A stretch of DNA of 64,000 bases. Origin: Kovacikia minuta CCNUW1. Lineage in GTDB: Bacteria > Cyanobacteriota > Cyanobacteriia > Leptolyngbyales > Leptolyngbyaceae. The stretch is from the NCBI RefSeq assembly GCF_020091585.1, contig NZ_CP083582.1, positions 310,001 to 374,000 of the forward strand, written 5' to 3'. A model generated the notes under the pieces. It saw nothing but the letters and a program-made list of their open reading frames with translations. It was not told the origin of the DNA and ran no database searches. Every line of letters starts with the position of its first letter. Positions within the stretch are counted from its first letter, which is position 1. Below are positions 38,120 through 47,083 of this stretch, piece after piece. The position numbers and the translations under genes were made by a program.

Positions 38120-38836
38120 CTAGTCGGCTGTTGCCAGTTCGGTTGCACCACGGTTGCGACGGCGAGTGAGAGAGTTAAACAGCATTTGACCGATCGCCCG
38201 AATCAGACTACCTTCCAGTTCCTTAAACATCTTCATGTTCAATCCGAAGGCATCGTTTGCTTCATCTACGATCCGATCCGCTGTTACCTCATCTACGGGC
38301 AAATCGTTCATTGCCTGACGATAGGTATTCTTGAACGCCTTCTCATCCGAAATGGTTTTGAATTCGTAGAAAGCGGTTCCTTGACCATCGGTCAGATTCA
38401 TCCCGGTTTGGGCAATCTTCTTCAAAATTTGACCACCCGATAGGTCACCCAGATAGCGGGTATAGGAATGGGCAACCAGCAGTTCAGGGGCAGTATTGGA
38501 AACTTCCCGGATGCGATCGACATACTCGGTCGCTGCCGCCGAAGGAGCCACCTCATTCCGCCAGTTGGAACCGTAATAGTAGGTCAAATCTTTTTCTAAA
38601 GACTCTTTGCGGTTCAGTTCAGGAAAATAAATTTTGGAAACGATGGGATGATGCTTGTGCTTCTCCATCTCCTCTTCCATCGCACTGTAAACAAAATACA
38701 GATTCGATACCAGAGTTCGGTAGGAGGTTTTCTCAACCGTTCCTTTCAAAAAACACGCTACAAAACCAGTGTTTTCAGCCATCGTGTGGGATTTTTTGGT
38801 CCCTTCGCGCAGCTTGGTCGCTAAATTACTGCTCAT
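38120..38836 (-). CDS. ho1: Heme oxygenase
   Basis: 238 residues. It opens heme to biliverdin, releasing iron and CO, the first step towards phycobilin chromophores. The proximal heme His is in GTKKSHTMAENTGFV near the N-terminus, and the distal helix glycines are in YTRYLGDLSGGQIL. Biliverdin is the precursor of phycocyanobilin for light harvesting and phytochromes. Length and motifs are standard, so it should be functional. Confidence 0.95.
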   Translation of the reverse strand: MSSNLATKLREGTKKSHTMAENTGFVACFLKGTVEKTSYRTLVSNLYFVYSAMEEEMEKHKHHPIVSKIYFPELNRKESLEKDLTYYYGSNWRNEVAPSAAATEYVDRIREVSNTAPELLVAHSYTRYLGDLSGGQILKKIAQTGMNLTDGQGTAFYEFKTISDEKAFKNTYRQAMNDLPVDEVTADRIVDEANDAFGLNMKMFKELEGSLIRAIGQMLFNSLTRRRNRGATELATAD

Positions 38837-39171
38837 GCTAAATCTCTCAACCTATCGTTAACTTGCAGGTGTATCTATGATCCGACTTGCAAAAACCACC
38901 TAAATTGTTACGTTAGACCGATTCGATGAGCGTTTTTGTTAAAAATTCTGAAGAACGGGCAACCAAACCGCATTTTTTCGGTTGATGGAGATTTTGCAAC
39001 TGAAAGCGCTGGTTCTTGAATAGCCTGAGAAACCTACGATTGCTCAGGTCGAGATTCCACTGACCATGAACTTTGCATGAGAAAAAGATTTACGATTTGT
39101 AATCTTTTTCTTATACGAAACCGATTGATCAAGGGCAATATTTCGATAGCCCCATGCCAGGGCTGCTGCCC
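38837..39171. other. Gap between ndhM and ho1
   Basis: Contains the ndhM terminator hairpin (39081-39110) and, closer to 38837, the ho1 promoter region. No gene seen. Confidence 0.5.
39081..39110 (-). terminator. Intrinsic terminator downstream of ndhM
   Basis: Perfect 10-bp stem gaaaaagatt/aatctttttc with a 10-base loop and T-rich flanks on both strands. It is placed about 60 bp past the ndhM stop. Confidence 0.6.
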
Positions 39172-39516
39172 CTAACTGGGCATCTCAGCCTCAATGCGGG
39201 GTAACCCCATGCTGTAGTTGAGAACCCGACAATTGAGGTTATAGGAAATTTCACCTTTTTGTAGGAGCGATCGCACAAAATGTTCTAAATCTGAACCAAT
39301 CCGACGGAGATTATATTCAGTCAACTCTGCTCCGCCGTAACCTTCCACCAGTTCATCAAATTTGCGATAAACCCGCTGAATAGCATCTTCACTCCAGTTG
39401 AACTCATTATCCGGGTCAACATCGAGAGTTAACACATTATCACTGGGAACGAGTTCATTATTTTCGACCACAGCAGTAAAAATATGAATGTGGCGAGTGG
39501 TGGACTTTAGCAACAT
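39172..39516 (-). CDS. ndhM: NAD(P)H-quinone oxidoreductase subunit M
   Basis: 114 residues. NdhM is a cyanobacteria/chloroplast-specific hydrophilic subunit of NDH-1, which drives cyclic electron flow and respiration in thylakoids. Matching segments are [27 protein letters not shown] and the C-terminal [20 protein letters not shown] at 39516 has a GGAG site 10 bases upstream; an upstream start at 39591 would add 25 residues not seen in the family. Single gene, no ndh neighbours, as usual. Confidence 0.92.
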   Translation of the reverse strand: MLLKSTTRHIHIFTAVVENNELVPSDNVLTLDVDPDNEFNWSEDAIQRVYRKFDELVEGYGGAELTEYNLRRIGSDLEHFVRSLLQKGEISYNLNCRVLNYSMGLPRIEAEMPS

Positions 39517-40131
39517 GAAGTGAACTCCGCTAGGCTGAATGCGCTCAATCGGTTTGACCTTTCTATTGTAAGGGTGGATCGGTGCACACACTAGATCCGG
39601 TGGTTAGACTCATCATCTAAATTTCTCTATACAAGTCCCTGAGCCATTCCGGACTTTCTGGGATCAGTGGGTCAGGTTCGCCCTTGATAACCAGCAATCT
39701 TGCTGAGCAGGAGCCAGGAGTCAGAAGCTTGAAAATTAGCGATTTTGGAAGTAATCAGCAAGGATTTTGGTTTCCTCCGCTGAAAACTGGCAAAATCATT
39801 AATGGAATCAAAGATAATGACACCACACGCTTAGTTCTGGATGAGAAAAAGATTGTTTCGAGACAGCAATTAACTTTTGTAAGGGTGCTTCAGGTGGTTA
39901 GGTAATCATATTGATCTGTAAAACTCACAGCTATCACAGCGAAGTCTTCCTGAATGGACTCTAGAGTGTGCATTGACGAAGGTAGGTCTGGTTTTTATAA
40001 CAACGGTTGCAACCATTTTCGTCCTGTCTTTCGTTGTAGACAAAAGCTTGGTTGAAAATTCTGTTGACCTCATCAAAGCCTCTAGAATCAGGAAAGCCTG
40101 TGCAGGCAATTTATATCTTCGGGGGCCGCCT
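39517..40131. other. Divergent intergenic region before coaE
   Basis: Holds promoters for ndhM (minus) and coaE (plus). Two open stretches (39684-39905 and the extension of coaE back to 39973) have no family match and no good ribosome site. A tccctgagccattccgga-like segment at about 39635-39655 is weakly palindromic. Nothing else recognised. Confidence 0.4.
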
Positions 40132-40791
40132 ATGGACGCTCGTAGCAATCAAGCTCAGAAGTTTCAGCGCATTATTGGCTTAACAGGTGGGATTGGGATG
40201 GGCAAAACAGCGATTTCGGAATACCTGACGACTGCTCATCGCCTGCCCGTTCTGGATGCGGACGTTTATGCCAGAGAAGCGGTTGAACCGGGTTCACCCA
40301 TTTTGGAGGCAATTGTCGAGCGGTATGGGTCGGGCATTCTCCTACCGGATGGAAGCCTGAACCGTCAACGTTTAGGCGATATTGTTTTCCGTAGCCCTTC
40401 AGAGCGCTTATGGCTAGAACAGCAAATTCATCCCTATGTGCGCGATCGCTTGATGGCGGCTATTCACACCCCACCCCTCAACGATCCCCAACGCACCCCC
40501 ATTGTAGTCATGGTAATTCCGCTCCTATTTGAAGCTCGCATGACGGATCTGGTGACAGAAACCTGGGTTGTGTGCTGTTCTCCAGAACAACAGTTGGATC
40601 GCTTGATGCGGCGCGATCGCCTGAGCCTCAAACAAGCTCACATCAGAATCAGGAGCCAGATGGAAATTCAGAAGAAAGCGGATCGGGCGGATGTTGTCCT
40701 CGACAACTCCTCAACCCTGGAATATCTCTTCAAACAAGTCGATCTTGAACTAGCACAGCAACCCAAAAGGCTTACCGTGCCACACGCCTAA
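40132..40791 (+). CDS. coaE: Dephospho-CoA kinase
   Basis: 219 residues. It phosphorylates dephospho-CoA, the last step of coenzyme A synthesis. The P-loop is GLTGGIGMGKTAIS, followed by LDADVYAREAV, the substrate-binding Asp segment, and VVMVIPLLFEA. A lid region (MRRDRLSLKQAHIRIRSQM) follows. ATG at 40132 fits the family start; the frame stays open back to 39973 but that part is unrelated. Only 28 bp separate it from the downstream YbjN-like gene, so they are probably co-transcribed. Confidence 0.9.
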   Translation: MDARSNQAQKFQRIIGLTGGIGMGKTAISEYLTTAHRLPVLDADVYAREAVEPGSPILEAIVERYGSGILLPDGSLNRQRLGDIVFRSPSERLWLEQQIHPYVRDRLMAAIHTPPLNDPQRTPIVVMVIPLLFEARMTDLVTETWVVCCSPEQQLDRLMRRDRLSLKQAHIRIRSQMEIQKKADRADVVLDNSSTLEYLFKQVDLELAQQPKRLTVPHA

Positions 40792-40819
40792 TCCACCCGA
40801 TCGCATCAATACTTTAACT

Positions 40820-41416
40820 ATGGGCGCAACGCTGCAACAAATCGCTGGGTATCTAAACAAGAAAGGCTGGAAGTATCGTTTAGATGAAGAGCAAAGCCGC
40901 ATCTTAACCGGAGTCCGGGCAGATAACCTGGAGGATTTTCTGATTGTAATTCAGCTGGATGAAGAGGGAGAATTTTTTGAGTTGTTTGCCCCTCGCGTCC
41001 TTTCTGGCGTTAAAGATCATCCCCACAAAGCCGCTATCTTACAAACTATGCTCTGCATTTCGTGGGAAACCAAAATGCTGCAATGGGAATATGACCCCTC
41101 CGATGGAGAAATCCGAGCCATTATCGAGTTTCCCCTAGAAGACTCCACCCTCACTGAACGACAATTTAACCGCTGTCTTTATAGCTTGATTGAACTGGTG
41201 GACGAAATTGCCCTCCCCCGCTTGAGAGCCGTTATGGAAACCGGAGAAGACCCTGGTGACATTACCGAAGGCGAACGGCTCCTGCTCAAGCTCCAGGTGG
41301 AGTCTCCCGGTCTGCTGAGTGCCCTGGAGCGTGCCATGGAAGCCCGCAAGCGACGGGGAAGACTGCCACTGCTGGATGAGGGGAAAGATCAGGAAGATGA
41401 GAGGGATGAGGGATAA
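40820..41416 (+). CDS. YbjN-domain-type protein
   Basis: 198 residues. The body (residues 1-170) resembles YbjN domain proteins of cyanobacteria, with LNKKGWKYRLDEEQSRILTG and FPLEDSTLTERQFNRCL. These are compact chaperone-like folds of unclear function. The last 15 residues (EGKDQEDERDEG) translate the start of a gatgagg repeat tract, so the natural C-terminus may have been replaced. It follows coaE by 28 bp. Confidence 0.75.
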   Translation: MGATLQQIAGYLNKKGWKYRLDEEQSRILTGVRADNLEDFLIVIQLDEEGEFFELFAPRVLSGVKDHPHKAAILQTMLCISWETKMLQWEYDPSDGEIRAIIEFPLEDSTLTERQFNRCLYSLIELVDEIALPRLRAVMETGEDPGDITEGERLLLKLQVESPGLLSALERAMEARKRRGRLPLLDEGKDQEDERDEG

Positions 41417-41612
41417 GGGATGTGGGATGGGGGATGAGGGATGAGGGATGAAGGAGAAGGCAGAGGGCAGAGGGCAGAGGGCAGAAGAGGACACGGGGAC
41501 ACGCGGACACGGGGACACGCGGAATTTAATTCATAATTTAGAACTTAGAACTTAGAACTCAAAACTTTTCTTCCCCACACCCCACACCCCACACTCCCCT
41601 CTCCCTCTCACC
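41400..41612. repeat. Compound short-repeat tract after the YbjN-like gene
   Basis: Units of gatgagg/gatgggg, ggcagag, gacacgg/gacacgc, aacttag and ccccacacc in succession. It extends into the end of the YbjN-like gene and up to the stop of rsgA. Confidence 0.8.
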
Positions 41613-42681
41613 ACCTATCCCGATCGCGATTTCGGCTTTTTAGCGCTTTGTGAATCTTCTTCCAGCGCTCCTTTTCAGCCAGGTTTGCCCGTTGATCCTG
41701 CTGGCGGGCAAGGTGGTTAAGCTCCCGTTGCAGTTTCTGATAATTCAAAAATCGGGAATCATCCAGGGTTCCTTCCTCCAATGCCTGTCGAATAGCGCAA
41801 CCGGGTTCATTTGCATGTTGACAGTTACGAAAGCGGCATGCCCCCGCCAGCGCTTCAATATCGGCAAAGGTTTCCTGTAAACTCTCCGCTCCAGACCAAA
41901 CCTGAATTTCCCGCATACCGGGCGTATCCATAATCAAGCCACCGGAGGGAAGCAGAATGAGTTCGCGGTGGGTGGTGGTATGTCTGCCCCGACTGTCATT
42001 CTGTCGAACTGATTGCACTACCTGAATTTCCTCTCCCTTCAACTGGTTAGTGATGGTGGATTTGCCAACACCAGAAGATCCAAGCAGGGCAACAGTTTGA
42101 CCAGAGTGGAGGTAGGGATGAAGGGCATCCAACCCCTGTCGATTAGCAGCACTGAGTGTCACGATCGGAACCCCTGGGGCGATCGCTTCTACTGCTGTGA
42201 TTTGTTCATGGAGGCGATCGGACAAATCCACCTTATTCAAAACAATGACTGGATTAGCCCCACTTTCCCAGGTTAGAAGCAAATAGCGTTCAATTCGGCG
42301 TGGGTTAAAATCCTGATCCAACCCTGACACCAAAAAGATCGTGTCAACATTGGTTGCCACCACTTGTTCTTCCGTTTTGCCTCCCGCTATCTTGCGAGAA
42401 AATTTGCTCTTGCGGGGCAGAACCGCGTGAATGGTCACCCAATTTTCAGCTTCCCCAGTTCGGATCACGACCCAATCCCCAACCGCCGGAAAGTCTTGTG
42501 CTCCCGTAACTCGATGCCGAAAGTTGCCCGTTACTTCTGCTGACACTTCCCCCCATTCTGTATAGAGAATGTAGGAGTTTCTATGGGCGATCGCGACCCT
42601 TCCAACCCTAAATCCTTGTTGACAATAGCCTTCAAAGCTGTGAGCAAAAAAGTTGCTCCAGCCGAGCGCATTCAAATTCAT
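41608..42681 (-). CDS. rsgA: Small ribosomal subunit biogenesis GTPase RsgA
   Basis: 357 residues. A circularly permuted GTPase that checks 30S subunit maturation. The order of motifs is permuted: G4 NKVDL comes before G1 GSSGVGKST and G3 DTPGM. An N-terminal OB fold ([15 protein letters not shown] onward) and a C-terminal zinc motif ([14 protein letters not shown]) are present. The tail is Lys/Arg-rich. All expected domains are present. Confidence 0.93.
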   Translation of the reverse strand: MNLNALGWSNFFAHSFEGYCQQGFRVGRVAIAHRNSYILYTEWGEVSAEVTGNFRHRVTGAQDFPAVGDWVVIRTGEAENWVTIHAVLPRKSKFSRKIAGGKTEEQVVATNVDTIFLVSGLDQDFNPRRIERYLLLTWESGANPVIVLNKVDLSDRLHEQITAVEAIAPGVPIVTLSAANRQGLDALHPYLHSGQTVALLGSSGVGKSTITNQLKGEEIQVVQSVRQNDSRGRHTTTHRELILLPSGGLIMDTPGMREIQVWSGAESLQETFADIEALAGACRFRNCQHANEPGCAIRQALEEGTLDDSRFLNYQKLQRELNHLARQQDQRANLAEKERWKKIHKALKSRNRDRDRW

Positions 42682-43127
42682 GGATGATTCCTCTATGTGT
42701 GCTTGTTCGGTTTCAGCCCACAGTGGTTAGCTTTTGAGATGCAGAGCAATCGGAAGTTACCCGCCAACAGCTGATAGCAAGCCACTGATAGCTGATAGCT
42801 TGACCACACAAGACTCACAGAGAAGATTTAATCTTTCACGTCAAGCAAAGGAAGGGCTGCATGAAACTCTCTGCGCCTTGTGTTTGGTGAAGCTGAACGG
42901 TCACAATGACCCGGATGATTTGCAGCTCAGTCATCGTTCTTCCTCCTTAGCGCACTACAAAGAGTGACAACAGCACTACAACAGGGAATTCCAGAAGAAA
43001 GGGGTCAGGGAAAGGATAAAGGATAAATATCGGCTGCCTCACTCCCTCATCTTCCTCACCTCCTCCATCACCCTATTACCCATCGCCTCCTCATACCCCA
43101 TCACCTCTTTTGCTTTCCCCTCAATCC
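42682..43127. other. Intergenic stretch upstream of rsgA
   Basis: A gctgatagc repeat (around 42770-42802) and a compound tract of cctcatc and catcacc units (43000-43127) are the only structure. The rsgA promoter must lie near 42690-42760. No gene seen. Confidence 0.5.
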
Positions 43128-43727
43128 TCACAACCTAACCGCCCCTGCCTGACAGTCCCTCAGCCATGTGCGGATTGCCTGGGCAGTTAGGCTCTGGCTG
43201 CTATCCTGGGGGGCGGTAACTGGCTGGTTGCCTGCGGGATAGGAGCCGAAGCGAGAATACATGAGGGCAATTTGCCAGCCTTCCGGAGTTTGAGACAGAA
43301 ACAGCCAGTGGTAGTTTTGCAACTCTGCCATTTGCTGCCCCAGATACTGCCGTTCCAGCATGGTAAAGAAGATTTGGTGGAGGTGGGGATCGAGGGGATT
43401 GGCATATTCGCTAGAAACGGTGGGCAGCGGCATAAAGTCAGGCTGGCTGGCGGCGATCGCATAACTGATCCCGCCCGGACGCTGCCCCAGCGTTCGTAAG
43501 TAGGCGCGGTTTACATAGCTCGGCAGGTCCTTTAGCATTGCTTTCGTTAACGTTTCCACATCCCCAGGGCAGGTCACACGTGGACGGATAAATTGAGGCT
43601 GGGTTACTTGCTCAGACCGGACGGGCGGACTATCTGCCCTTGCCATTGAATCAACAGGATATATCAGGAAACTGGCGACTGCTCCCCCCAATAAACTCCC
43701 CCTAAACCAACCCCTAAACCTCATCAT
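43128..43727 (-). CDS. Exported hypothetical protein
   Basis: 199 residues with a hydrophobic N-terminal segment (LLGGAVASFLIYPVDSMA) likely acting as a signal peptide. The mature region has CPGDVETLTKAMLKDLPSYV, two Cys residues and a C-terminal WLRDCQAGAV that could form a disulfide. It probably belongs to a cyanobacterial family of unknown function. It begins 21 bp after the pyrF stop on the same strand, so they may be co-transcribed. Confidence 0.7.
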   Translation of the reverse strand: MMRFRGWFRGSLLGGAVASFLIYPVDSMARADSPPVRSEQVTQPQFIRPRVTCPGDVETLTKAMLKDLPSYVNRAYLRTLGQRPGGISYAIAASQPDFMPLPTVSSEYANPLDPHLHQIFFTMLERQYLGQQMAELQNYHWLFLSQTPEGWQIALMYSRFGSYPAGNQPVTAPQDSSQSLTAQAIRTWLRDCQAGAVRL

Positions 43728-43748
43728 TCAAAATTCATCATTCAAAAT

Positions 43749-44477
43749 TTATACCTCCCCCCTGCCCCCTTCCAACTCCTCGCAGATCCGCTCAAATGCA
43801 GCAACCGGATTCTCTGCGGCAGTAATCGGGCGTCCAATCACCAGGTAATCTGCCCCGGCTTTAAGGGCAGCAGCAGGGGTCACTGTGCGTCGCTGATCGC
43901 CTGACTCTGCCCAGGTGGGACGCACACCAGGACAAACCAACAAAAAATTATCACCACAAGTTTGCCGTAGATGCTCCACCTCCTGTGGCGAACAAACGGC
44001 TCCAGGAAGCCCACTTTCCTTAGCTAACAGTGCCATGTGGAGGACATACTCTGGCAGTTCCAGGGGAATTTTGAGGTCAAAAGCCAGGGTACGGGCATTT
44101 AAGCTGGTTAGCAGCGTAATTGCCAGCAGGTTGGGAGTTGGATTACCAGCAGCGATCGCGCCTTCCTGGGCAGCAAGTTGTCCCGCTTTGAGCGCATCTT
44201 TCCCCGCTGTTGCATGGAGGGTTAGCAAGTCTACCCCATATCCACCGACAGCACGGCAAGCCCCCGCCATAGTGTTTGGAATGTCGTGAAGTTTTAGATC
44301 AAGGAAGATCTTTTTCTGTCTGGATTTGAGTTCAGTAAGAATGCCTGGACCGCTGCTAACAAAAAGTTCCAGTCCCACTTTCCAAAAGGTGACCTGGGGC
44401 AGGCGATCGAGAAGAGCCATTGCCTCCGGCTGACTCGACACATCCAATGGAACAATAATGCGGTCAGATATAGCCAC
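43749..44477 (-). CDS. pyrF: Orotidine 5'-phosphate decarboxylase
   Basis: 242 residues, TIM barrel. It decarboxylates orotidine monophosphate to UMP, the last step of pyrimidine synthesis. The catalytic DxKxxD motif is in [12 protein letters not shown]. Phosphate-binding residues are in [10 protein letters not shown] and [10 protein letters not shown]. Length and motif order are standard. Confidence 0.94.
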   Translation of the reverse strand: MAISDRIIVPLDVSSQPEAMALLDRLPQVTFWKVGLELFVSSGPGILTELKSRQKKIFLDLKLHDIPNTMAGACRAVGGYGVDLLTLHATAGKDALKAGQLAAQEGAIAAGNPTPNLLAITLLTSLNARTLAFDLKIPLELPEYVLHMALLAKESGLPGAVCSPQEVEHLRQTCGDNFLLVCPGVRPTWAESGDQRRTVTPAAALKAGADYLVIGRPITAAENPVAAFERICEELEGGRGEV

Positions 44478-44594
44478 GCTTAGAGCAGCCCCCTGGGTTA
44501 ACTTTGACCTCCCCAGTTTACAACTCGATTTGCTGCCAATACGCCCGGTTTAGAGTTTTCTCATTGGTGGTGCCCTGAAGGGAAAGAGCGTGAA

Positions 44595-44631
44595 AGGGTG
44601 GGAGCGTGCGAAATGCTCACGCTCCCACCCT
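44595..44631. repeat. 14-bp perfect hairpin
   Basis: Stem agggtgggagcgtg and its complement with a 9-base loop. It lies between the DUF7219 and pyrF genes, with no T-run on either side. Confidence 0.65.
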
Positions 44632-44702
44632 CACTCTCCTAATCTTTGCCCTTTGCTCAATCGGACTCCTTTCTCCCTCTGACCCTAGCCCCTCTCAACC
44701 TG

Positions 44703-44957
44703 CTATGGCTCAGAGCCTTCCTGACTAGAAGGCTGATCGCCGATACCCAGCTGCTTTTTACTCCGTTTTAGCTCTTTCCACAAAGCTTTAATTTCTCGGT
44801 AAGACTCTTCTGGGGAAATTTTTCCACCAGTCTCCAGGCAGCAGATATAGTTAACCCGCTGGGAAAATTCTTGCAAATTGGCGTTAAAAAGCAAGTTTTC
44901 TGGTTTGACCTGACCCCGATAGCGCGATCGTGGATAGAAAAAATCAGCTCGGTTCAT
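44703..44957 (-). CDS. DUF7219-like small conserved cyanobacterial protein
   Basis: 84 residues. It begins MNRADFFYPRSRYRGQ and continues PENLLFNANLQEFSQRVNY, a pattern I recall as conserved in cyanobacteria (DUF7219). KISPEESYREIKALWKELKR forms a helical second half. No catalytic or membrane features. Function unknown. Confidence 0.7.
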   Translation of the reverse strand: MNRADFFYPRSRYRGQVKPENLLFNANLQEFSQRVNYICCLETGGKISPEESYREIKALWKELKRSKKQLGIGDQPSSQEGSEP

Positions 44958-45200
44958 CTTAAAAATCCCCCTATCTTAAAGGTCTGGCTGAAGCGTGCAA
45001 AGAGAAGAGGCAAAGCTATGGTGATAGCACATCGACTATGAAGCGACTGCATAGACTATAGCACCCAGTCTTAACCTAACGTTAACCTTGCCGTCGATCC
45101 ATATAACTTCTTTATTAAAACTTAAACAATCCTACCTGCGACTGAGATAGATACTGATATGAGTCAAGTGTAGGTGTTTAGCCCTGCGTACTTTTATGGA

Positions 45201-45357
45201 TTTAGGATTACGAATTGATTAAGGTGTAATTCCTTGGGTAGGAGCATGGCATTCGGCAAAAAGCCTTTACCATTGTTCCATGAGATCTCTACCGAATGCC
45301 GCGCCCGTACAGGTAAAGGGTTACAGTTGATCAGGTTATTGAATTCACGATCCTTAG
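45201..45357. repeat. MITE-like element with central hairpin, copy 2
   Basis: The right end (45334-45357) matches the right end of the element at 2931-3059 (gaattcacgatccttag versus taatccacgatccttag). The left end is a diverged inverted copy. A central imperfect hairpin pairs 45238-45256 with 45292-45310 (gcattcgg/ccgaatgc). Confidence 0.55.
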
Positions 45358-45437
45358 CCGCCACAGGAGCAGGAACCTGTTTCAAATTCACAATACTTCT
45401 TACATCAAATCGGGTTCTATAGTGCTCCTAAATGGAT

Positions 45438-45472
45438 TGTGAGACAGGATGCCAATGGCATCCTGTCTCACA
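45438..45472. repeat. Perfect 17-bp hairpin
   Basis: Arms tgtgagacaggatgcca and its exact complement separated by a single base. Not followed by a T-run, so more likely a repeat or RNA-stability element than a terminator. Confidence 0.75.
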
Positions 45473-45577
45473 AAGCCGCTCCATCTCACAACTGATTTAA
45501 GACTGCTATATAGGGAAAATTGGGCATAAATTTAAGCACATTACATTAAGACGTGTTTATAAATGGGTCAAGTTCTC

Positions 45578-45583
45578 TATAAT
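45578..45583 (+). promoter_or_regulatory. -10 element candidate for the M16 gene
   Basis: Consensus TATAAT 41 bases before the TTG start of the M16 peptidase gene. A weak -35 (gtttat) lies 17 bases before it. Confidence 0.4.
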
Positions 45584-45624
45584 TTTTCTAAGACACAACC
45601 CCATAAACGCAGGAATCCACCCTT

Positions 45625-46932
45625 TTGAGTTTAGCCAGCGTATCCGCAGTTCTCCCTCCACTTCAATTTCCAGCAAATCTGGTTCGGCTGGACAATGGGC
45701 TAACGATCATCCACCAGCATGTTCCTGCTACACCCGTTGTTGCGGTTGATGTATGGGTTAAGGCAGGGTCGATCGCGGAACCGAACGAGTGGTCCGGGAT
45801 GGCTCATTTTTTGGAGCATATGATCTTTAAGGGAACGGATCAACTATGCCCTGGTGCCTTTGATCTGGCGATTGAAAGTCGGGGTGGCCTTACTAACGCT
45901 GCCACCAGTCATGACTACGCCCACTACTTCATCACAACTGCGGCTCAACACCTGGAAGAAGCCCTACCCTACCTGGCGGAGTTGTTGCTAAATGCAGCGA
46001 TTCCAGAGGAAGAATTTGTCCGGGAGCGGCAGGTTGTTTTAGAGGAAATTCATCAGGCTTATGACAATCCAGATTGGGTTGCATTTCAGGCACTGACAGA
46101 AAGTGTTTACCAACGCCACCCCTATGGGCGTCCCATCCTGGGCATAGAAGAAACGCTCATGCCGCTTCAGCCTGAGGAAATGCGCCAGTTTCACCGGGCA
46201 TACTACCAGCCTGAAAATATGGCAGTGGTGATTGTTGGAGATGTCACCCAGGACGCTGCGATTGATCTTCTCGATCGTACCTTTCAGCCGTTCCTGAAGC
46301 GGCTTGACTGTGCTTCTTACGAGCCAGAAGCAGAACCTCCGATTACAGATATTCGCCGCCAGGAACTCTGGCTTCCCCGCCTGGAACAGGCACGGCTGAT
46401 GATGGCATGGCTGGGACCTGGAATTGACTCTCCTTTACATGGAATCGATGAGCAATTACAGGATGCCTACGGATTGGATGTGTTGTCAGTTCTCCTGGCG
46501 GAGGGGCGCACCTCTCGTCTGGTGCGGGAATTGCGGGAAGAGCGGGAGCTGGTGCAGGCGGTTAGCAGTGGCTTTTCGCTCCAGAAAGAATCTGGTTTGT
46601 TCACCATCACTGCCTGGTTAGATCCAGCCAATTTGGAACGGGTGGAAGCGATTATTTGCGATCGGCTTTCCCACCTGGCAGAAGTTCCCGTTTCAGATGC
46701 AGAACTCGCCCGTTGCAAACGCCTTCTCTGCAACGACTATGCCTTCTCCACTGAAACCCCCAGTCAACTTGCCGGGCTTTACGGCTACTACGCTATTCTC
46801 GCCCGTCCTGAAATTGCCGTAACCTACCCCCAGCGCATTCAAGCCGTTCAAGCTAGCGACCTACAACGCCTTGCTAGCCACTATCTCTCCCCCTGCCACT
46901 ATGCAGCAACTGTGGTCAGACCACTGGAGTGA
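45625..46932 (+). CDS. M16 family zinc peptidase, catalytic subunit
   Basis: 435 residues. The inverted zinc motif HFLEHMIFKGT (HxxEH) marks a catalytic M16 peptidase; the distal Glu is in QVVLEEIHQAYDN. A C-terminal M16 domain follows (GIDEQLQDAYGLDVLSVLLA). The translation start is probably TTG at 45625 (LSLASVSAV), with AGGA 10 bases upstream. The next gene is a non-catalytic M16 homologue, so the two should form a heterodimer, as with mitochondrial processing peptidase. It may degrade peptides in the cytosol or periplasm; no clear signal peptide is seen. Confidence 0.9.
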   Translation: MSLASVSAVLPPLQFPANLVRLDNGLTIIHQHVPATPVVAVDVWVKAGSIAEPNEWSGMAHFLEHMIFKGTDQLCPGAFDLAIESRGGLTNAATSHDYAHYFITTAAQHLEEALPYLAELLLNAAIPEEEFVRERQVVLEEIHQAYDNPDWVAFQALTESVYQRHPYGRPILGIEETLMPLQPEEMRQFHRAYYQPENMAVVIVGDVTQDAAIDLLDRTFQPFLKRLDCASYEPEAEPPITDIRRQELWLPRLEQARLMMAWLGPGIDSPLHGIDEQLQDAYGLDVLSVLLAEGRTSRLVRELREERELVQAVSSGFSLQKESGLFTITAWLDPANLERVEAIICDRLSHLAEVPVSDAELARCKRLLCNDYAFSTETPSQLAGLYGYYAILARPEIAVTYPQRIQAVQASDLQRLASHYLSPCHYAATVVRPLE

Positions 46933-46934
46933 AG

Positions 46935-47082
46935 GGATGAGGGATGGGGGATGAGGGATGAGGAAAGTAGGGTGATGGGGTGATGAGAATAGCGCACAGT
47001 ACGATGGAGAAGTGAATTGGGTAAGAAAACAGTTTTTATCCTTTATCCTTTATCCTTTCCCTACCACCTACCACCTACTAAC
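46935..47082. repeat. Compound short-repeat tract between the M16 genes
   Basis: gatgagg/gatgggg units, then tatcctt and ccaccta units. The last ones translate in frame into the start of the next gene if the upstream start is used. Confidence 0.75.
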
Positions 47083-47083
47083 T

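Larger units (their letters stand above)
44958..45624. other. Intergenic region with two repeat elements and a promoter-like sequence
   Basis: Contains the MITE-like element at 45201-45357, a perfect 17-bp hairpin at 45438-45472 and a TATAAT at 45578-45583, 41 bp before the M16 start. No gene seen. Confidence 0.6.

Noticed and set aside
39684-39905. A 73-residue open frame on the plus strand
   Set aside because: No domain or membrane pattern, and it includes a caggagt-like repeat unit (ggagccaggagtcag). No ribosome site.
39973-40131. N-terminal extension of CoaE with a hydrophobic segment
   Set aside because: Family alignment places the start at 40132. The extension would add a membrane helix to a cytosolic kinase, and it has no good ribosome site.
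42734-42967. A 77-residue open frame before rsgA
   Set aside because: The frame translates repeat-like gctgatagc sequence and has no motif or ribosome site.
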